NCBI RefSeq assembly: GCF_014647235.1
Contig: NZ_BMOU01000001.1
Span: 1,034,262 to 1,098,261, forward strand
Direction of reading: 5' to 3'
DNA: 64,000 nucleotides
Origin: Haloarcula pellucida
Lineage (GTDB): Archaea; Halobacteriota; Halobacteria; Halobacteriales; Haloarculaceae
Shown here piece by piece: positions 17,372 through 26,189 of the stretch. The notes under the pieces were generated by a model. It had not been told where the DNA came from, ran no database searches, and worked only from the letters and a program-made list of their open reading frames with translations. Made by a program: the position numbers and the translations under genes. The stretch's first letter is position 1. Each line of letters opens with the position of its first letter.

Positions 17372-18940
17372 CTACTCGTTGTCGCTGGCAGTGAGACGAG
17401 CGCGCTTTCGGGCCAGCAAGTCCGTGTACAGTCGTCTCCGGAGTTCGGCCCGGAGGTCGCTTGCCGTCGCCTCGTCGACGTCGTAGACGGTCGCGGACCC
17501 GCCGAAGATGCTCGCCGTGCTGGCGGTATCCGCGGTGACCGTCGCGAGGTCACGACGACGCTGGAACGGCGACCGACCGACGAACACCGTCTGGACACGG
17601 TAGTACGGCACGATCCGCGTCGTCTGTGACCAGAACCCCGAGCGCGTGGCCAGAACGTCGTCGTCCAGCACGAACCCACGATGGCGCCACCGGAAGTGGG
17701 CCGCCGGGGGGACGAGGACGAACAGACCGAGCAAGACCCACCAGAAGCCAGTCCCCAGACCGAACGTGTCGACGGCGTAGCCGACGCCGGTGAGGACGGT
17801 GGCGACGAACGCGAAGCGGAACGCGTACCGCCGACGGGCGCGGGTCGGCGGTCGCTCGAACTCGAAGGTCCCGAACGGCTCGATGTCGCGTGCGAGTTCG
17901 TACACCTCCTCGCGGGGGGCCATCGGCACGGCGACGCCCTGTGCGGACTGCTGGTTCCCGCCGCTGTAGCCCGCCGTCTCGACGACGAGGGTGGCCAGTC
18001 CGAACCGGCGCATCAGGACGTTCTCCTTGACCGTCACCGTCTGGACCTTCGACAGCGGGATGGTGCCGCTGTACCGCCGAACCAGACCACGCTGATACCG
18101 CAAGTCGTCGCCCTCCCGGAACAGGCGGAAGTCGTAGTACTCGACGACCGTGAGCACGACGCTGACCAGCAGCGCCGTCAGCAGGAACTGAACGAGCGTC
18201 AGCAGGGCGAGGGCGACCAGTCTCGGCGGCCCGAACGTGTCCAGCACCGACGGCGTCAGCGCCGGTTCGGCACCGACCAGCGTGAGGTTGAACCGGACAA
18301 CGGCGGCGACGAGGTCACCGCCCAGCGGCAGGCCGGCGAGCGTCAGCACCGGCGCGGCCGGTCGGACAGAGACGACGGCGTAGGTCAGCAGGTCGCGCCA
18401 CGAGAAGGCAAACAGGTCTGTCACCTCGTCGTGCTCGGTCGGCCCCGAACCGGCGGGCTCGTCCGTCGACGTCTCGGTCGTCGCCGCGTCTCGCTCGTCG
18501 CTATCGCGGCCGTAGCGCTGGACGAGGCGGCGGAGTCGGTCGGCCTCCTCGGGGGCGACGGCGTCCAGCGAGGCCTCGGTGGTGCTCCCGCCGGCCGTCT
18601 CGAAGTCGACGACGGTCAGCCCCAGCAATCGATTCACGACGCCCTGCCGGAGGTCGACGTTCTGAATCCGCCCGAGCGGTATCTCGCGCGACTGGCGGGC
18701 GAACACGCCCGACTCGACGGCCAGCGTGCCGCCGGTAATCGCATAGCGGAACCGGTAGTACCGAACCAGCGCGAACCCGCCCGTGACCGTCGCGCCGAGT
18801 GGAGCGAGCGCGGGGCCGACCCACGACGGCAGGCCGATCGTCCCGGCCAGCGCCGTCCCGACGAAGAAGCCGAAGACGGCGCCCTGTACCACCGCACGGC
18901 CGACGCGCCGGACCGCACTTCTGGGATGCAGTCGTCTCAT
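17372..18940 (-). CDS. PH-domain membrane protein (YdbT-like)
   Basis: A 522-residue protein with three repeats of the bacterial PH-like (bPH2, DUF304) domain, each following a pair of membrane helices. The repeats show as LAVESGVFARQSREIPLGRIQNVD, LRYQRGLVRRYSGTIPLSKVQTV and LATRSGFWSQTTRIVPYYRVQTV (given in outline: each has an R-x-x-x-IPL/VPY-x-R/K-V/I-Q core). Bacillus YdbT/YdbS homologues affect membrane-active peptide resistance. The start overlaps the end of the YdbS-like gene by four bases (ATGA), so the two are a coupled operon. Confidence 0.85.
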   Translation of the reverse strand: MRRLHPRSAVRRVGRAVVQGAVFGFFVGTALAGTIGLPSWVGPALAPLGATVTGGFALVRYYRFRYAITGGTLAVESGVFARQSREIPLGRIQNVDLRQGVVNRLLGLTVVDFETAGGSTTEASLDAVAPEEADRLRRLVQRYGRDSDERDAATTETSTDEPAGSGPTEHDEVTDLFAFSWRDLLTYAVVSVRPAAPVLTLAGLPLGGDLVAAVVRFNLTLVGAEPALTPSVLDTFGPPRLVALALLTLVQFLLTALLVSVVLTVVEYYDFRLFREGDDLRYQRGLVRRYSGTIPLSKVQTVTVKENVLMRRFGLATLVVETAGYSGGNQQSAQGVAVPMAPREEVYELARDIEPFGTFEFERPPTRARRRYAFRFAFVATVLTGVGYAVDTFGLGTGFWWVLLGLFVLVPPAAHFRWRHRGFVLDDDVLATRSGFWSQTTRIVPYYRVQTVFVGRSPFQRRRDLATVTADTASTASIFGGSATVYDVDEATASDLRAELRRRLYTDLLARKRARLTASDNE

Positions 18941-19398
18941 ACTGCGTCGGTGGCCTCGCTCTCGCTGGCGAGGTCACGGAGACGCTCTCGTAGTTCCGTC
19001 GCTCGCTCCGGGCGGAGGCCGGGGATGGTGATGTCCGCGCCGCGCGACCCGGCGGTGTAGACGACGACGCTGGCGAGGCCCGCCGTCCGCTCTATCGGAC
19101 CGCGGGTCGTGTCGACGTGCTGGACCCTGACGTAGGGGACCGACGTATCCCTGCGGGTCAACACGCCGCGAACGAGAAACAGCGCGTCGTCCTGCAACCC
19201 GAAGCGCCAGATTCGATGTGCGAACGCCGCGTGTACGGTGCCGAGAACGACCAGTAGCGCCCATCCGACGGCCGCCAGTTCCAGCGGTAACGAGAAGAAC
19301 AACCGGTCTACCAGTACCACGAGTCCCAGCAGTACGGACGCGGAGACGACTGTCCGGCCAGCCCACAGCAGTCTGACTCGCGGGTGCAACGACTCCAT
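18937..19398 (-). CDS. PH-domain membrane protein (YdbS-like)
   Basis: A 153-residue protein with two helices (about 13-33 and 39-60) followed by one bPH2 domain with the core VPYVRVQHVDTTRGP. It is the usual small partner of YdbT-like proteins, with which its gene overlaps by four bases. ATG 19398 gives a normal-length protein; the longer open frame to 19479 is non-conserved-looking. Confidence 0.85.
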   Translation of the reverse strand: MESLHPRVRLLWAGRTVVSASVLLGLVVLVDRLFFSLPLELAAVGWALLVVLGTVHAAFAHRIWRFGLQDDALFLVRGVLTRRDTSVPYVRVQHVDTTRGPIERTAGLASVVVYTAGSRGADITIPGLRPERATELRERLRDLASESEATDAV

Positions 19399-19718
19399 AC
19401 TGCCACCGTAGGGCGAGACGTGGATTAAGTGTGGGGCCACGCAGGGACCGACCTGCTGAGGTCTGGGAGACGACGGCACCCGCGATATACCACGGCTGAC
19501 ACCTCGCTACAGAACGGCGTCGACGTCTCACCGGGGCGATAGAACACCCGCCAGTCACCGGAGCGCTACCGGTGACGACCATGCTACGTATTCGACAATT
19601 ACCGCGACACCGTCTGCAGGGCCTGAGAGTACTCGTTGCTACCGATACCTTCGAGACCTATAACTATGTGACAGCGTCGTGTCTTCACGTTCGGGCGACA
19701 CGCGTCGCCCAGATTCAG
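19399..19718. other. 320-bp intergenic region between divergent genes
   Basis: It holds no convincing gene. It contains a perfect 8-bp stem GTCACCGG/CCGGTGAC (19554-19561 with 19569-19576), a TATA-like CCTATAACTATG (19657-19668), and a second perfect stem GGGCGAC/GTCGCCC (19693-19699 with 19704-19710) that ends nine bases before the ATG of the Tat protein. Confidence 0.5.
19657..19668 (+). promoter_or_regulatory. TATA box for the Tat-exported protein
   Basis: CCTATAACTATG, predicted start of transcription near 19688, giving a roughly 30-base leader that is almost entirely taken up by the 7-bp hairpin at 19693-19710. Confidence 0.5.
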
Positions 19719-20597
19719 ATGCCCGACCAACAGCCAGAGACAGGATTGACACGGCGCGATGCGCTCAAGCGGGGCGTAGCGACGAGTGCCGTACTCGCGG
19801 GAGGGGTCATCGCCGGGGGGCGGGCCTTCTCAGCGCGGACGGCAGCGCATCCGAAACCACAGAACCACGAGATGGTGTGGGGCGACGATATCGACTTTCT
19901 CGATGGGGTGGTCCAAACGTACGCGACGACGAACCCACAGGGGAACCTCTCGTCGCTCGGTGTCTACATGGACGCCGACGCACTGGCGGCGTTCGACGAG
20001 GACGCACTGGACGCACATCTTGCGCTCCCCGCGTCGGTGGAGACACATCAGTTCACGTTCGTGGGCTTCCACTACAATCCGGAAGGTCATCCACCGCCGG
20101 ACGTCTACACCGTCCCTCACTACGACTTTCATTTCTACACGGTTCCAGAAGAGATGGTCGAGACCATCGTCACCGGCCCGGCGACGTTCGACATTCCGGA
20201 CGCACAGATGCCGACGGACTACCAGCGCCTGCCGGTGATAGATGCCGATGGCGACGGCGAACCCGACACGCCGCTCGTCGAGGGCGAGATGGGCGAACAC
20301 CTCGTCGACACGACTGGGGCCGAGTTCCGGCCCGACGGGTCGTTCACACACACGAACATCTACGGCGCGTACGACACGGACGGCGACGGCACCGGGCAGT
20401 TGACCTTCGTCGAACCGATGGTGACGACAGAGTTCATCGACGGTCTCGACGAAGAGCAGGTCGTTCAGATGAAGACACCGGAAGTGTACCCCGTCGCGGA
20501 TGTCTACCCGACAACCTACGTCATGCAACCGGGAGGTCGCGACGACCTGTACGTCTCTATCGAGGCGTTCACCGAGTTCGACGGCGCGGACGAGTGA
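19719..20597 (+). CDS. Tat-exported protein, DUF5602-like
   Basis: A 292-residue exported protein. The N-terminus carries a twin-arginine signal (TRRDALKRG at about residues 10-18, then a hydrophobic run to about 38). The mature part is acidic with histidine-rich patches (HQFTFVGFHYNPEGH, HYDFHFYTVP), resembling DUF5602/TTHB210-like domains that are reported beside anti-sigma or metal-related genes in bacteria. Metal binding is an inference from the histidines. ATG 19719 begins the Tat signal directly; the upstream open frame crosses the TATA and the hairpin. Confidence 0.75.
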   Translation: MPDQQPETGLTRRDALKRGVATSAVLAGGVIAGGRAFSARTAAHPKPQNHEMVWGDDIDFLDGVVQTYATTNPQGNLSSLGVYMDADALAAFDEDALDAHLALPASVETHQFTFVGFHYNPEGHPPPDVYTVPHYDFHFYTVPEEMVETIVTGPATFDIPDAQMPTDYQRLPVIDADGDGEPDTPLVEGEMGEHLVDTTGAEFRPDGSFTHTNIYGAYDTDGDGTGQLTFVEPMVTTEFIDGLDEEQVVQMKTPEVYPVADVYPTTYVMQPGGRDDLYVSIEAFTEFDGADE

Positions 20598-20645
20598 GTC
20601 GCAGTCGGCTACCGACGCCACCTCTATCGGAGGGGCCGACCCGTC

Positions 20646-21272
20646 TCACACCCGTTCGTTGACGTCTTCGGCGACCCGCTCACCGGGGCGACGCAGGTGA
20701 CCGCTCTCCACCTCGTAGACGTACCCCGTCACCGTCACGTCGTCGGGAATCAACTCGTGGTTCCGCAGGTACTCGATCTGTGCCGCACAGGCTTCGTCGA
20801 TGTCGTCAGTCATGCGTACCCACTCCGCCACCGAGTGGTCGCCGAGGTTCAGGTCGGGGAGCGACGGGTCTATGTCGACGTCGTCTAGATCCCCGCCTGC
20901 GGCGGCCTCTAGTCCCGCGACCACGTCCTCGTCGCTGGCGCTCATCATCCCGCAGTCGGTGTGGTTGACGACGATAATCTCGGTCGTCTCGAAGAACTGC
21001 GTCGTCAGCGCCGCCGACCGGACGACGTCGTCCGTCACCTTCCCGCCGGCGTTCCGATATATCTGTGCGTCCCCGAGCGAGAGTCCGAGGGCCTCCTCGA
21101 CCGGGATTCGCTCGTCCATGCAGGCGACGACGAGCAGTTGCTTGTCCGTCGGGATGCCTTTCCGTCGACGCCGCGCCCAGTCGTCGCGGGCGTCGACGTC
21201 GGCGTCGACGGACTCGTGGACGTGTCCGGGTTCCGGTTCCGCTCGGTCCTCGCCGTGTGTGTGATGTGGCAT
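20646..21272 (-). CDS. Beta-class carbonic anhydrase-like protein
   Basis: A 208-residue protein with the beta-carbonic anhydrase zinc site: C51-x-D-x-R (VACMDERIPVE) and H-x2-C (NHTDCGMM) about 50 residues later, plus the YRNAGG segment. It interconverts CO2 and bicarbonate. The N-terminal 40 residues are an acidic, histidine-containing extension. The family is usually 160-220 residues. It ends 48 bases from the convergent Tat protein gene. Confidence 0.88.
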   Translation of the reverse strand: MPHHTHGEDRAEPEPGHVHESVDADVDARDDWARRRRKGIPTDKQLLVVACMDERIPVEEALGLSLGDAQIYRNAGGKVTDDVVRSAALTTQFFETTEIIVVNHTDCGMMSASDEDVVAGLEAAAGGDLDDVDIDPSLPDLNLGDHSVAEWVRMTDDIDEACAAQIEYLRNHELIPDDVTVTGYVYEVESGHLRRPGERVAEDVNERV

Positions 21273-21344
21273 TAGTCAGCACTACGATAGCTGACGCCAC
21301 CCGTCTTATCATTTGGGCAACTAGTACCGGCATCTACGACGCTC

Positions 21345-21424
21345 ATACTGGTGGCTGTAACAAACTGAAGTAATTCGCCACCCCGAGGTGGCGAATATCT
21401 TTACGAACTTACAGCCACCAGTAT
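21345..21424. repeat. Nested palindromic repeat, copy 2
   Basis: Outer arms ATACTGGTGGCTGTAA (21345-21360) and TTACAGCCACCAGTAT (21409-21424) pair perfectly over 16 bp. An inner stem ATTCGCCACC/GGTGGCGAAT (21373-21382 with 21387-21396) pairs perfectly over 10 bp with a four-base loop. The last arm base is the final base of the Lhr gene's TGA stop. Length (80 against 79) and the ATTCGCCAC core are shared with copy 1 at 8767-8845. Confidence 0.9.
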
Positions 21425-24222
21425 CAGTCGTCCGTCGCGACAGACCGGTCGGCGTCGTCGCCCTCTATCTCTTCGAGGACGCGCCGATGGAACTCTTCGA
21501 GGACGGCTGACTCGTCTTCGGCGAGGACGACGTCGCTGGCCATCAGCGTCGCGAGTCCGAACGCGCGGGGCGACGGCGAATCGACCCGCGTCGAGACCAC
21601 GTCGACGGCACCGCGTTCGACGTCTGTCAATACGTCCTCGATGCCCGCGACGTTGAGTTTGTCCGCCAGAATCTCCCGGTAGGTCTCCTCGACGACGGCG
21701 AAGTCGCCGAGGTCTTCGGCGAACCCGAGGAGCATCTCCGAGGACACCTGCTGTTCGCTGGCGGACTTCTCGTAGCCCTTGTACCGCTTCAGAATCATCA
21801 GCGAGCGCGTGGCGTTGATGCGGAAGTACCGCTGTAGCAGGTCGGTCCCCTCGAGGCTCGCTCGCAGGTCCTCGCGCACGTCGTCGGGGTCGATACCTTC
21901 GAGGACGCGCTGGATGTCGACCTTGCGGTTCAGCGGCATCGAGAGGGTGAAGCCGTTGTCGGCGACGGCCACCTGCACGTTGGCGTTGGCCGCTTGTGCC
22001 ACGCGGTAGGCGAGCAGGCGCGAGAGCCCGTCGTTGAACCGCCGCCCGTAGTTCGAGTGGACGTAGTAGCGCCGTTCGTACTCGTCGTGGTCCATCGCCT
22101 CCTCTATCACCAGCCGCTCGTCCGTGGCGACGCTCTCTGCCCCGGCGTAGGCCACCTGCTCGCGAAACATCCGCGCGATGGCGCGGACGCTGTTCTCGTC
22201 GAGGGGGAAGTCCCGGAGCCAGTTTCGCACCTCGGACATCCCGCCGCGTTCGAGTTTGCCGAGCAACTCCCGCTGGAAGGTGAGTATCTCACCGCCGAGG
22301 TCGTACGACAGCGGCAGGCGCTCGGAGAACCACGAAGGCACCGTCGGCCGCGCGCTCGTCGGGTCGACGTACACCTTCGACCCCCGGCGATAGCGGTACT
22401 CGTAGTTCGACCCGCCGAGGACGAACACGTCGCCTTGCTCCAGTGTGTCCAGATACGCCTCGTCTAACTGACCCACCCACTCGTCGCCGCCCCGGACGAA
22501 GACGTCACAGGTGAACGAATCGGGGATGGTCCCGATGTTGGTCATGTAGATGACTCGGGCGAGACGGCCGCGCTTGCCGACGAGCGGTTCGCCCACGGCG
22601 TATTCCTCGTAGTGGTACTCCCCGTCCGGCGGGTCGTTCGTGTCCCGCCAAATCTTCGCATAGACGTTCCGGTCCGCCATCCCGGGGTAGTCCGCAGTGA
22701 GATAGCGACAGAGCTGTTCCCACGACTCGTCCGTGTAGTTTCGGTAGGGGTAGGCCCGCCGGAGCGTATCTTTGAGGTCCTGTTCCGGGCGAACCTGATT
22801 GATTGCCATCCCGTAGACGTGCTGTGTCGCCACGTCCTGTGCGTTCTCGGGGATGAACACCCGGTCGACGAAGCCGTCCTCGGCTTTCTGTAGCATCACC
22901 GCACACTCGACGAGTTCGTCCCGGTCCAGCGCGACCACGCGGCCCTCGACTGTCTGTCCGAGTTGGTGGCCCGCGCGGCCGACTCGCTGGAGGAGCGAGG
23001 CCACCGATTTGGGTGAGCCTACCTGTACGACGAGGTCGATGTACGGCATGTCGATGCCCAGTTCCAGACTCGTCGAGGTGGTCACCACGTCCAGTTCGCC
23101 GTCTTTCAGCGCCTGCTCGATGGCCTGTCGTTTCTCCTTCGACAGGGACCCGTGGTGACACCCGGAGTTGTCCTCGTCGTAGTCGCCGAAGTTCTCCCGG
23201 AGGTTCTGGAGGACGCGTTCGGCCCCCGAGCGCGTGTTCGTGAAGACGAGCGTGTTCGTGTGGTCCTGGATCTGCTCGTGGAGTTCGCGGTAGAAGCGCT
23301 CGGTGACGACGTCGCCGGGCGTGTCGATGAGGTCGTCCGTCGGCGTCGTCAGTTCCACGTCGAAGTCCCGCGCGAACCGGGTGTCGACGATTTCGTAGGG
23401 CCGTGGCTCACCGCCCGGTTCCTCGCGGCCGACGAGGAACTCCGCGACGGTGTCCAGCGGTTCGACCGTCGCCGAACAGCCGATTCGGGTCGGCGACCCC
23501 TCGGCCATCGCTTCGAGTCGTTCCAGCGACACGGAGAGGTGGGTCCCCCGCTTGTTCTCGGCGAGGCTGTGAATCTCGTCGACGACGACGTACTCGACCG
23601 TCTCCAGTTTCGCCTTGAACTTCGGGGAGTTGAGCAGGATGGCGAGCGTCTCCGGCGTCGTGTTGAGGATGTGGGGCGTCGTCGAAAGCATCGCCTGTCG
23701 CTCGCTGTCGCTCGTATCGCCGTGCCGGATGGCGTGGCGGATCTCCACGTCCTCGCCCTTCTCGTCGAGTTTCTCGGTGATGCCCGCTAGCGGCACCTCC
23801 AGATTCCGGTGGATGTCGTTGGCCAGTGACTTCAGCGGTGAGACGTACAGACAGTAGACGGAGTTGTCCAGTTCGTCCTCGCGGGCCTTCGCGAACAGTT
23901 CGTTGATGATGCCCGTAAAGGAGGCGAGCGTCTTACCCGACCCCGTCGGCGCACAGATGAGGGCGTTCTCGCCGCCGTGGATGAGCGGGATAGCCTCCTT
24001 CTGTGGCGGCGTGAAGAAGCCGCCGTTACCGGGGACGAACTCGCCGAACTGCTCGACCCACCAGTCCTGTACGACGGGCGCGAGACAGTCCAGTACGTCC
24101 GCGTCGTCGATGGCGACCGCACCCGGGTCGAAGTCGGGGTCGGTCGCCGCGAGGCGCTCTCGTCCACCCATTGTCGGCTCTGGTGATTCGGTAGGACTGC
24201 GGGGGGAAGTGGGTTCCGCCAC
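21424..24222 (-). CDS. Lhr-type ATP-dependent helicase
   Basis: A 932-residue superfamily 2 helicase of the Lhr (large helicase-related) group. Motifs: Walker A APTGSGKT at 91-98, DEIH near 216-219, GCSATV (motif III), and QRVGRAGH (motif VI). After the RecA pair come the winged-helix domain and the Lhr-specific C-terminal region. Archaeal Lhr proteins unwind forked DNA and RNA-DNA hybrids and act in repair. The start could be ATG 24222 or ATG 24171. The stop codon abuts the palindromic repeat. Confidence 0.92.
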   Translation of the reverse strand: MAEPTSPRSPTESPEPTMGGRERLAATDPDFDPGAVAIDDADVLDCLAPVVQDWWVEQFGEFVPGNGGFFTPPQKEAIPLIHGGENALICAPTGSGKTLASFTGIINELFAKAREDELDNSVYCLYVSPLKSLANDIHRNLEVPLAGITEKLDEKGEDVEIRHAIRHGDTSDSERQAMLSTTPHILNTTPETLAILLNSPKFKAKLETVEYVVVDEIHSLAENKRGTHLSVSLERLEAMAEGSPTRIGCSATVEPLDTVAEFLVGREEPGGEPRPYEIVDTRFARDFDVELTTPTDDLIDTPGDVVTERFYRELHEQIQDHTNTLVFTNTRSGAERVLQNLRENFGDYDEDNSGCHHGSLSKEKRQAIEQALKDGELDVVTTSTSLELGIDMPYIDLVVQVGSPKSVASLLQRVGRAGHQLGQTVEGRVVALDRDELVECAVMLQKAEDGFVDRVFIPENAQDVATQHVYGMAINQVRPEQDLKDTLRRAYPYRNYTDESWEQLCRYLTADYPGMADRNVYAKIWRDTNDPPDGEYHYEEYAVGEPLVGKRGRLARVIYMTNIGTIPDSFTCDVFVRGGDEWVGQLDEAYLDTLEQGDVFVLGGSNYEYRYRRGSKVYVDPTSARPTVPSWFSERLPLSYDLGGEILTFQRELLGKLERGGMSEVRNWLRDFPLDENSVRAIARMFREQVAYAGAESVATDERLVIEEAMDHDEYERRYYVHSNYGRRFNDGLSRLLAYRVAQAANANVQVAVADNGFTLSMPLNRKVDIQRVLEGIDPDDVREDLRASLEGTDLLQRYFRINATRSLMILKRYKGYEKSASEQQVSSEMLLGFAEDLGDFAVVEETYREILADKLNVAGIEDVLTDVERGAVDVVSTRVDSPSPRAFGLATLMASDVVLAEDESAVLEEFHRRVLEEIEGDDADRSVATDD

Positions 24223-24330
24223 GATAGCTAGGCACTGGGGTTAAGATCGGATTAGTCCCGCCGGCCGAACAGTCAAATCCACACCGGAGTCTCCACGAGA
24301 TTCATTACGCTGGGATTCAGTGAGTCGTAC

Positions 24331-25137
24331 ATGTCCCTGCTGCCCTCGCGTGGTCCCGACGCGAGCGCGTCACAGGACGGGGAACTCCAGATCGTCGGTG
24401 TCGACGACGACGTCTCCGCTGTCCTGGACGCGCTCTCTTCTGAGACGGCCCGCGAGATACTCAACGCCGTCTACGACGACCCGGGAACGCCCTCCGAACT
24501 CGCCGACCGACTGGGGATGTCTATCCAGAAGGTCTCCTACCACCTCGAAAAGCTCGAAAACGAGGAACTCATCGCCGTCGCCGGGACCCAGTACTCCGAG
24601 AAGGGCCAAGAGATGAAGGTGTACGAACCGCCCGAGGACCCCCTCGTGCTGTTCGTCGGCACGCGGGACCGGAAGCGGTCGCTCAAGTCGCTCGTCAAGC
24701 GCCTGATGCCCGCCGTCGGTATCCTGACCGCCGCCAGTCTCGTCCTCCAGATACTGCTCGGCAACGTCCCGTTCCCGTTCGGGATGGGCGCCTCGGGGGA
24801 CGGTGCCGAGTCAAGCGGGGCGGACGGCGGGTACTCGGTGTCCTCACAGGGCGGGAACGCGACCGAGACGCCGACGGCTGTCTCGACAGAGACGGAGGTC
24901 GAGACGACCGCTGGCGGCGACGGCGGCGGTATCAGCATCGCCGAAGCGACGGAGACGCCGACTCCGGCCCCTACCGAGGTGGCGACAGAGGAACCGGCTT
25001 CCCTCGATATGGCGACGGAGGTGGCGACGACGGCGGCCGGCGGCGGGTTCGAGATCGAACCGGGGCTGGCGTTCTTTCTCGGCGGCCTCCTCGTCGTCGC
25101 TATCGTCGCGGTGACGCTCGCCTACGCCGACTACTGA
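24331..25137 (+). CDS. Membrane-anchored winged-helix regulator
   Basis: A 268-residue protein with an ArsR-like winged helix at about residues 30-100 (LSSETAREILNAVYDD, then PSELADRLGMSIQKVSYHLEKLENEEL in outline). A first hydrophobic segment follows at about 127-147, then a ~90-residue linker rich in T, E, S and G, and a final membrane helix at about 243-265. The plan is a one-component sensor: a DNA-binding domain inside, a flexible exposed linker outside. The family is common in haloarchaea; targets are unknown. A hairpin with a T-run directly after the gene may terminate it. Confidence 0.8.
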   Translation: MSLLPSRGPDASASQDGELQIVGVDDDVSAVLDALSSETAREILNAVYDDPGTPSELADRLGMSIQKVSYHLEKLENEELIAVAGTQYSEKGQEMKVYEPPEDPLVLFVGTRDRKRSLKSLVKRLMPAVGILTAASLVLQILLGNVPFPFGMGASGDGAESSGADGGYSVSSQGGNATETPTAVSTETEVETTAGGDGGGISIAEATETPTPAPTEVATEEPASLDMATEVATTAAGGGFEIEPGLAFFLGGLLVVAIVAVTLAYADY

Positions 25138-25150
25138 CCGGATTCCGGTC

Positions 25151-25186
25151 GCTCAAAACTCGTTTTGAGCCTCAGATGGACTTTTT
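25151..25186 (+). terminator. Hairpin followed by T-run
   Basis: GCTCAAAAC-TC-GTTTTGAGC is a perfect 9-bp stem (25151-25170) followed after 11 bases by TTTTT (25182-25186), 13 bases after the upstream stop codon. It could equally be a regulator site, since a TATATA-like sequence follows at 25185-25191. Confidence 0.45.
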
Positions 25187-25429
25187 ATATACCCGGTACA
25201 AGCCTAAATTGCGCCGTCGCGGGGCGACCCGGTTCACCCGATTCCGCCCTGATCCGGTGGCACGCTCCCCTGTCACCGCCCCACCGGTCCCCGTTGGCGG
25301 CCATCCGCTGCCCACCCCTCCGCTGACGCGGCCCTGAGCGGTCCCCCATACCCTCCCCCACTCAATCGCAGTCCGCCCACCCCGCTGACGACACCAATAC
25401 CTTTGCTTCTCCGAGCGGTGGTCCCGCGT
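25187..25429. other. Strand-biased C-rich intergenic region
   Basis: About 240 bases with strong pyrimidine bias on the plus strand and clusters of C (for example CCCCCATACCCTCCCCC near 25344). No ORF in it looks coding. The minus strand is G-rich with four G-runs near 25338-25365. The last part should hold the promoter of the MBL gene (ACCAATACCTTT near 25390). Confidence 0.4.
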
Positions 25430-26188
25430 ATGCGACTGACGTTTCTCGGCACCGGCAGCGCTATGCCGACCGGTCACCGCGCCCAGTCTGGCTATCTCGT
25501 CGAGAGCGACGGCGACGCTCTGTTGATCGACTGCGGTAGCGGCGTCCTCAATGCGCTCGCCCGCACGGACCGTGGGTACGAGGGCGTCGACACCGTCCTG
25601 CTCACTCACCACCACCTAGACCACGTCTCGGACCTCGACGTCCTGCTGAAAGCCCGGTGGCTGGCCGGCGAGACCGACCTGACGATAGCCGGCCCGCCCG
25701 GGACCCGGTCGCTCGTCGAGGACCTCCTCTCGGTCCACGAGTACATGCAGGACCGCCTCGATTTGACGCTCCGGGACGTCGACGGCCCCGTCTCGCTCGC
25801 CGGGTTCGACCTCGACCACTTCGAGACGAGGCACTCGATGCAGTGTTTCGCCTATCGGGTGACGCCCACCGCTGACGGCCCGACCATAGCGTTCAGCGGC
25901 GACTCGGAGGCGTTCATCGACCTCGTCGAGTTCGCCGACGGCGCGGCCGTGTTCGTCCACGACTGCTCGTTTCCCGACGACGTCGACGTCTCGAACCACC
26001 CGACCCCGGCCGCACTCGGCGATGCACTCGCCGGAGCAGACGCCGACATCGGCCGCGTCTATCTCACGCACCTCTATCCGCATACGGAGGGACGACACGA
26101 GGAGATGCTGTCGTCGCTCGGCGAGGCGTACGACGGCGACGTGCGGTTCGCGGAGGACGGCCTCTCGATAACGGTCGACGAGCGGTGA
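25430..26188 (+). CDS. Metallo-beta-lactamase fold hydrolase (RNase Z-like)
   Basis: A 252-residue cytoplasmic protein beginning MRLTFLGTGSAMPT, with the metal-binding HHHLDH motif and later single histidines (HDCSF, HLYPH) that complete a dinuclear zinc site. The opening GTGSAMPTGHRAQSG is like ribonuclease Z and related phosphodiesterases. True tRNase Z needs an exosite arm that I do not see, so 'RNase Z-like' is safer. ATG 25430 begins exactly at the beta-strand; the 27 bases of open frame before it are not needed. Confidence 0.85.
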   Translation: MRLTFLGTGSAMPTGHRAQSGYLVESDGDALLIDCGSGVLNALARTDRGYEGVDTVLLTHHHLDHVSDLDVLLKARWLAGETDLTIAGPPGTRSLVEDLLSVHEYMQDRLDLTLRDVDGPVSLAGFDLDHFETRHSMQCFAYRVTPTADGPTIAFSGDSEAFIDLVEFADGAAVFVHDCSFPDDVDVSNHPTPAALGDALAGADADIGRVYLTHLYPHTEGRHEEMLSSLGEAYDGDVRFAEDGLSITVDER

Positions 26189-26189
26189 C

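Noticed and set aside
17681-19060. Long plus-strand frame opposite the PH-domain genes
   Set aside because: The minus-strand pair has clear bPH2 domains, an ATGA overlap and membrane helices; the plus frame is low-complexity.
25172-25615. Possible RNase P, SRP or other structural RNA in the C-rich gap
   Set aside because: None of the conserved blocks of those RNAs (for example GAGGAAAGUCC or the SRP domain IV loop) is present.
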